A program made the translations under genes and the position numbers. The notes beneath the pieces are model-generated. The model worked only from the letters and a program-made list of their open reading frames with translations, was not told the origin of the DNA and did not search any database. DNA of 64,000 bases from Ostrinia nubilalis (lineage: Eukaryota > Arthropoda > Insecta > Lepidoptera > Crambidae), in contig NC_087099.1 of NCBI RefSeq assembly GCF_963855985.1, forward strand, positions 11,314,001 to 11,378,000, given 5' to 3'. Positions 59,801 to 64,000 of this stretch are shown piece by piece. Each line of letters begins with the position of its first letter. The first letter of the stretch is position 1.

Positions 59801-62800
59801 GCGTAAGACAATAAGGCTAAAAGCATGGGGAAATTTAGTTCAACTTTTTCTTTCACTCAGGCAAAAAGCAAGGAAAATTGAATCCTACTTTAGGAATTTG
59901 TCAATAGGGCGAAAAGCAAGGGAAAAGGACTTCAACTTGTATCACGATTTTATCAATAAGGAGATACCTATAGAGATAAATAAACTTTTATAAGGACTTT
60001 GTCAATAAGGCGAAAAGCAAGGAAAATAGAGATCAAGTTTTGATACAACTTAGTAAAATAAGTATGTCTGGCCGGCAAAAGGTATTTGAATTGCTTACTC
60101 ACCTTTTCTTGATCGGAGGCACCAGACGGTATTCCCTGTATCGTCCGAGCTTGCGCCATGCTTGGCATGCCCGGCGGCATTTGTTCTGTTACAAAATAAT
60201 ATCAAATTAGTTGACGCAACTATAATACGATAATTTTGCGTTCACTAGTGGGCGCCACTATCGCAATCAAAGTGTATGATAGAACGATACTCGAATTGTA
60301 GTGCACGAGTGTAAAGCCCGGTCTGTGAGCACGTAGAATTTTGTCCAATGACCCCAAGCTACCCATCCTTATCGCTCGCGCGTAATTATATTGTTGTCGC
60401 GACAGTACGACGGGCGTTCGCAGTGAGTGTGCGAGCAGAGGGATTTTAGTAGGTTCGAGCCCAACATAACCTGCCGTCCCGCGGCGGTAGGTATGGATAG
60501 GCCATTTTCCTCGGTAACAAAAAGGTCAACGTGATTAGATTGACGTGCCGTCGTCTGTGCAAAGGCACTTGATAGCCTTATTTTACTGATTGTTCATTTA
60601 TAAACAGACATAATTTAAAATGTTTGTTGTAGTCCAGGGTAGGTCTAAACCAGTGGTTCTTAACCTTTAAGTGACGAAGGACCATTTTACTAAATTTTCT
60701 GTCTTGTCAGGGACCACTTTTTTTTTCAAAATCCTATGAAAGGGAAGGTCGATTTCTCGCCCACTGTGCGCCGTTTGCGTTGTGTTGACTCGACTCATCA
60801 CGATGTCTTCGTGGACCACTTGGTATGCCTCCAGCGACCACCAGTGGTCCGCGGACCACCGGTTAAGAACCACTGGTCTAAACGGTCAAAGAACGGTCAC
60901 GCCCCATACAAAAAAAACCCAGACCCGACAGAAACGAGACATACCTCAGTTTTTTTGTCATGTCTTAATTAGTTAAATTATATATTTTTTATATTCGAAA
61001 TCTATGTATAACACCAAAATATTACCCTTTGTTTTTGTTCAGGCGTTATACAAAAACTAATACAAAATGCCTATTTATCACCAAAATTGGTAAATGTATG
61101 TACCTAAATGTCTATTACAGCTGCTATGGAATGTATCTAGGTGACCTGGAGATACAGCGGGATTATACAGGGTGGTTATACATATGGAACGATAAGTGAT
61201 CTCACTCGATTATTTCTAAACTATACAAGATATCGAAAAACTAGTTACTGATTCTGAAAGTGCTTCACGAGCTCTTTCAAATGGTACTTAGTTGTTAAAT
61301 AAATAAAAGAATACTCACGCGGCGCCATCTTGGCCTGCGTACGCGGGTCGTTGGAGCGCATGCGCGGATCCGCGTTGAACTGCGCGTTAGCCAGCCTCGG
61401 ATCGCGCGGGAAACCGCTGCCAATCAAATAAAGTTGTTTTTACACTGCTAATTGTCGCCAATGTCCTACATAAATTAATTCTGTAGGACATTGGCGACTA
61501 AAATATTCGTCAATATTGAAAACAAAAAAGCGAAGTGTCCGATGGTGCAGCACAACACATAAAGTCACTATCCGTAAAAAATGGTTAAATTGTGTCAAGG
61601 AGTTGGCAGTTAATTTAACAACAACGAAAACAACAGTTTATTTGAAATAATTGTAAATTCACTTTCAACTTTATGTCGTATTTTCTGTGTCGCCAATAAT
61701 TATGTTGAAGCACATTCAAAATTGTGTGTAAATAACACATTAAAAAAAATTGCAATTATAATATGAAAATCAAATTTAAAATGAATGTCTACTTCATAAA
61801 TTATAACGAAATGCTGAATGATAAAAAAGTCTCATAAAAACATAATTAAAAGAGCAGCAAAATAAAATTAACTTCTTACGGCTGTAAATAAAATCATATA
61901 AAAAGAATAAATAAAATAATCACTGTTTAAATAAAAAGGAGGGGTGAATCATATTGAATTTTAAACTATAGTATTGACTTACATCTCCTTAATATGTTCC
62001 ATTGGAGCAGCAGGACTTAACAAAAATTAAAGAAATTTTAGGTTTTATTTTACTGATAAAGAGACATAAAATAACGCTCACATTGTTAAGTATTCAAATT
62101 GAAAAAAATGATACAATAGGGATGTTTCCTGGGTCAAAAAGCAAGAGTTTTAATTAGTCCGTCAGTTAACTTATCAAAAAATACTCTACACGTATTTTTC
62201 ACTTTTTCAAACTAATGAAAATTTAAAGAGATAAAGCGCGCCAAAGTTCATAAGAAGAGGCCCGTGACGTCACGTTGTGACGTCGTGCGGAACTACAACG
62301 CACCATAACTATGTAATTATTTGTTAGATTGACAAATAAAAATATATGTGTCCAATATTTTTTGATATTAAACATGACGGACTAAAAAAATTTTTTTAGG
62401 AAACTAGCCTATTCCATAAGGTCAGTATCACTGTATCATATAAAATACGCAAAGCAAATAACTTTCTGAATATCATCAACAACATAGGTAATTTTCTTTC
62501 AGTCATTGTCATTTGACTTCCAAAGTTGACATTGACAGTCGTCGCAGGGATATCCATGAGTCATCTGAAGACAAGCACGGCAGCAACAATGCGATGCGCA
62601 GCGGTCCTAGTCCAGTAGCGGCACGTCCCCGTCCGAGGTTCACAATCATCATCTCAGCCATAGGACGTCCACTGCTGAACATAGGCCTCCCCCAATGCTT
62701 TCCATGTTACGCGGTTGGTAGCGGCCTGCGTCCAGCGCTTTCCTGCTACCTTTATGATGTCGTCGGTCCACCTTGTGGGTGGACGTCGCACGTTGCGTTT

Positions 62801-63592
62801 TCCGGTACGCGGTTAACTAGGCCTGAAACAGCAGTCGGTCGCCGGCGGCGCCTCGCTCACCTCTCCTGGTCCAGTGCCACTCCTCGCGTGACGTCACCCG
62901 GCCTGCAGCGGCAGTCGGCCGCCGGCGGCGCCTCGCTCACCTGTCCTGGTCCAGTGCCACTCCTCGTGTGACGTCACCCGGCCCGCAGCGGCAGTCGGCC
63001 GCCGGCGGCGCCTCGCTCACCTGTCCTGGTCCAGTGCCACTCCTCGCAGTGACGTCACGCTCACCTGTCCTGGTGCTGCGGCGGCGGCACGGGGTGCGGC
63101 GGCATGGGCAGGCTGCGCATGTCCTGGTCCAGTAGCGGCACGCCGCCGCTCGAGGCGAGCCTCGCGTGACGTCACCCGGCCCGCAGCGGCAGTCGGCCGC
63201 CGGCGGCGCCTCGCTCACCTGTCCTGGTCCAGTGCCACTCCTCGCAGTGACGTCACGCTCACCTGTCCTGGTGCTGCGGCGGCGGCACGGGGTGCGGCGG
63301 CATGGGCAGGCTGCGCATGTCCTGGTCCAGTAGCGGCACGCCGCCGCTCGAGGCGAGCCTCGCGTGACGTCACCGGGCCTGCAGCGGCAGTCGGCCGCCG
63401 GCGGCGCCTCGCTCCCCTGTCCTGGTCCAGTGCCACTCCTCGCGTGACGTCGCGCTCACCTGTCCTGGTGCTGCGGCGGCGGCACGGGATGCGGCGGCAT
63501 GGGCAAACTGCGCATGTCCTGGTCCAGTAGCGGCACGCCGCCGCTCGAGCGCGAGCCTCGAAGATCCACATCGCCCATTGCCGGTCGTGCTG
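56900..63592 (-). CDS. CSTF2: Cleavage stimulation factor 64 kDa subunit, C-terminal exons (partial)
   Basis: CstF-64 binds GU-rich RNA downstream of the poly(A) site during nuclear mRNA 3'-end processing. Four exons are visible on the minus strand: 63460-63592, 61319-61416, 60103-60185 and 56900-57022, with consistent phases. Together they give about 144 residues. They encode a Gly/Pro/Arg-rich middle region (GVPLLDQDMRSLPMPPH, then FPRDPRLANAQFNADPRMRS, then QQMPPGMPSMAQARTIQG). The last exon carries the conserved C-terminal helical domain: LIMQVLQLSDEQIALLPPEQ, then RASILMLKEQIAKSTQQR and TAG. That domain contacts Pcf11 in known homologues. The N-terminal RRM and hinge exons are not in the window and should lie beyond 64000. 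The 63460-63592 exon could start three bases later, at a second AG. Its neighbour intron contains copies of this exon. Confidence 0.92.
57023..57974. other. CSTF2 last intron, left part
   Basis: No feature could be supported apart from short GC-rich stretches near 57430-57540 containing two GTCACCCGACC repeats. Confidence 0.4.
57975..58955. repeat. Tandem satellite of about 175-bp units in a CSTF2 intron
   Basis: Five units start near 57982, 58372, 58545, 58716 and 58892. Each contains CTTAGACCTTTAGCTACAGA, then TACGCATGGTGGAGGAAGGG and AACTCCAGTTTTAAATCCGT. The first interval returns to about 175 bp once the hAT insertion at 58083-58290 is subtracted. Confidence 0.85.
58083..58290. mobile_element. 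hAT MITE (208 bp) with 8-bp duplication
   Basis: The ends CAGTGGTTCTTAACC and their complement are flanked by CTCTAGAG on both sides (58075-58082, 58291-58298). The interior is GGTCC-rich and non-coding. It sits within the first unit of the satellite. Confidence 0.9.
58960..59660. other. CSTF2 intron, unremarkable segment
   Basis: AT-rich intron DNA with no supported feature. CATCCGTTAAAAGCCCT (59375) and CATCCGTTAATAGCCCT (59533) hint at an old short duplication. Confidence 0.4.
59667..59803. mobile_element. PIF/Harbinger-type MITE, copy 2
   Basis: Same ends as the copy at 56666, flanked by TAA on both sides (59664-59666, 59804-59806). The interiors are similar, sharing GATGCTTGCTTAAGTGAAGC. 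Confidence 0.8.
60651..60875. mobile_element. hAT MITE (225 bp) with 8-bp duplication, second copy
   Basis: The ends CAGTGGTTCTTAACC and their complement are flanked by GTCTAAAC on both sides (60643-60650, 60876-60883). It is related to the copy at 58083 but inverted, and lies in a CSTF2 intron. Confidence 0.9.
61454..61498. repeat. 17-bp perfect hairpin in a CSTF2 intron
   Basis: The arms 61454-61470 (GTCGCCAATGTCCTACA) and 61482-61498 are exact complements around an 11-base AT-rich loop. It lies 38 bases from the 61319-61416 exon on its 5' (upstream) side, so it falls close to the splice acceptor. Confidence 0.8.
61500..62589. other. CSTF2 intron, AT-rich segment
   Basis: No exon or repeat could be supported. 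A short GTGACGTCAC palindromic stretch lies near 62263-62285. Confidence 0.4.
62590..63459. repeat. Array of partial copies of a CSTF2 exon and its splice donor
   Basis: The 3' half of the CSTF2 exon at 63460-63592 recurs at about 63258-63360 and 63060-63160, with a worn piece at about 62600-62640. Between and left of these, an 80-bp GC-rich unit (GCAGTCGGCCGCCGGCGGCG, then GCCTCGCTCACCTGTCCTGG) repeats about five times. On the coding strand most units end with CAGGACAG followed by GTGAGC, the same donor as the real exon. A retrotransposon fragment interrupts the array at 62643-62815. Confidence 0.8.
62643..62815 (-). mobile_element. Non-LTR retrotransposon tail fragment
   Basis: Closely matches the copy at 52127-52427 over GACGTCCACTGCTGAACATA through TTTTCCGGTACGCGG. 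It lies within the CSTF2 exon-repeat array. Confidence 0.7.
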
Positions 63593-63663
63593 CTAATGGA
63601 AATATAATTTATTGTTAAGTATTTTAATTGTTTAGGCCGCTACTAACCGAGGAACATGGTAAA

Positions 63664-63739
63664 AGCATTGGGGGAGGCCTATATTCAGTTTCAGCAGTGG
63701 ACGTCCTACGGGCTGAGATGATGATAATGATGATGATGA
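63664..63739 (+). mobile_element. Short non-LTR retrotransposon tail, opposite orientation
   Basis: GGGGGAGGCCTATATTCAG, then AGCAGTGGACGTCC and a (GATGAT)n tail mirror the ends of the copies at 52127 and 62643. Confidence 0.65.
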
Positions 63740-63795
63740 ATTGTTTAGACGATTATGACACTGCACCGCGCTCCGCCACGGTCCGCGTGGCTACA

Positions 63796-63829
63796 TATAA
63801 AGAATCCCGCGCGCAGACGCGTTGTCAGT
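63796..63829 (+). promoter_or_regulatory. TATA box plus arthropod initiator
   Basis: TATAAA at 63796-63801 and TCAGT at 63825-63829 put the initiator A 31 bases after the start of the TATA box, ideal spacing for an arthropod core promoter. It faces right, opposite to CSTF2. Downstream, CTGAGGTACTTG near 63860 could be a splice donor. No gene can be tied to it within the window. Confidence 0.35.
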
Positions 63830-64000
63830 GTGTTGTGCCGCGCGTGTTTTCTATACAAACTGAGGTACTTGCATACAATGATTAAATCTGTGGTCCCGCG
63901 TACCGCGGCGGAGCGCGGTGCAGTGTGATAATCGCCTTAGGGAGGTTAATAAGAAGGAATAAGCGCTAGACTTGCATTGACGTGACAATGCTGTTGCGTG

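Noticed and set aside
62513..63571. Open frames of 93 to 152 codons in the CSTF2 array
   Set aside because: They are shadow frames of the GC-rich exon repeats and the retrotransposon fragment, not in the CSTF2 reading frame.

Overview
The window looks like a piece of a moth or butterfly (Lepidoptera) genome. It is AT-rich, its genes are split by introns, and it carries Helitrons with CTAG ends, a tRNA-derived SINE, a non-LTR retrotransposon tail ending in CATCAT/GATGAT repeats, and many small inverted-repeat elements. The landmark gene is the Hox gene proboscipedia (pb). Its last two coding exons lie at 34365-36009 on the plus strand. I found no 5' exons, so the roughly 34 kb to the left is best read as the end of a very large pb intron, filled with mobile DNA and a few GC-richer islands.

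To the right of pb is a compact run of housekeeping genes whose exons I could join base by base with intact frames and GT/AG borders: prefoldin subunit 5 (minus), glutaredoxin 3 (plus), golgin-45/BLZF1 (plus), CREG (minus), and the 3' part of cleavage stimulation factor 64 kDa subunit, CSTF2 (minus, its RRM end lying beyond position 64000). No labial gene lies downstream of pb, where the ancestral insect cluster would have it. This fits the known separation of labial from the rest of the Hox cluster in Lepidoptera.

The repeat landscape is the most unusual part. (1) Positions 3669-11511 form a complete LTR element: two 277-bp LTRs that read identically, TG..CA ends and a 4-bp target duplication, but no coding region inside. 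It looks like a large non-autonomous LTR retrotransposon (LARD-like). (2) Positions 29409-32526 form a foldback element with an 8-bp target duplication. It carries a Helitron in its middle, and the Helitron itself carries another inverted-repeat element. (3) The terminal exon of golgin-45, which encodes its conserved C-terminal tail and stop, is followed by two further nearly complete copies and a broken fourth. (4) A CSTF2 exon is followed by an array of copies of its 3' half, each bringing a potential splice donor. (5) Several perfect short hairpins lie in introns and intergenic DNA.

Functionally the genes do not form a pathway: pb is a developmental transcription factor, while its neighbours serve protein folding, iron-sulfur/redox biology, Golgi structure, secreted/lysosomal glycoprotein function and mRNA 3'-end formation. 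All calls rest on reading the sequence and on knowledge of the families; no database search was possible.
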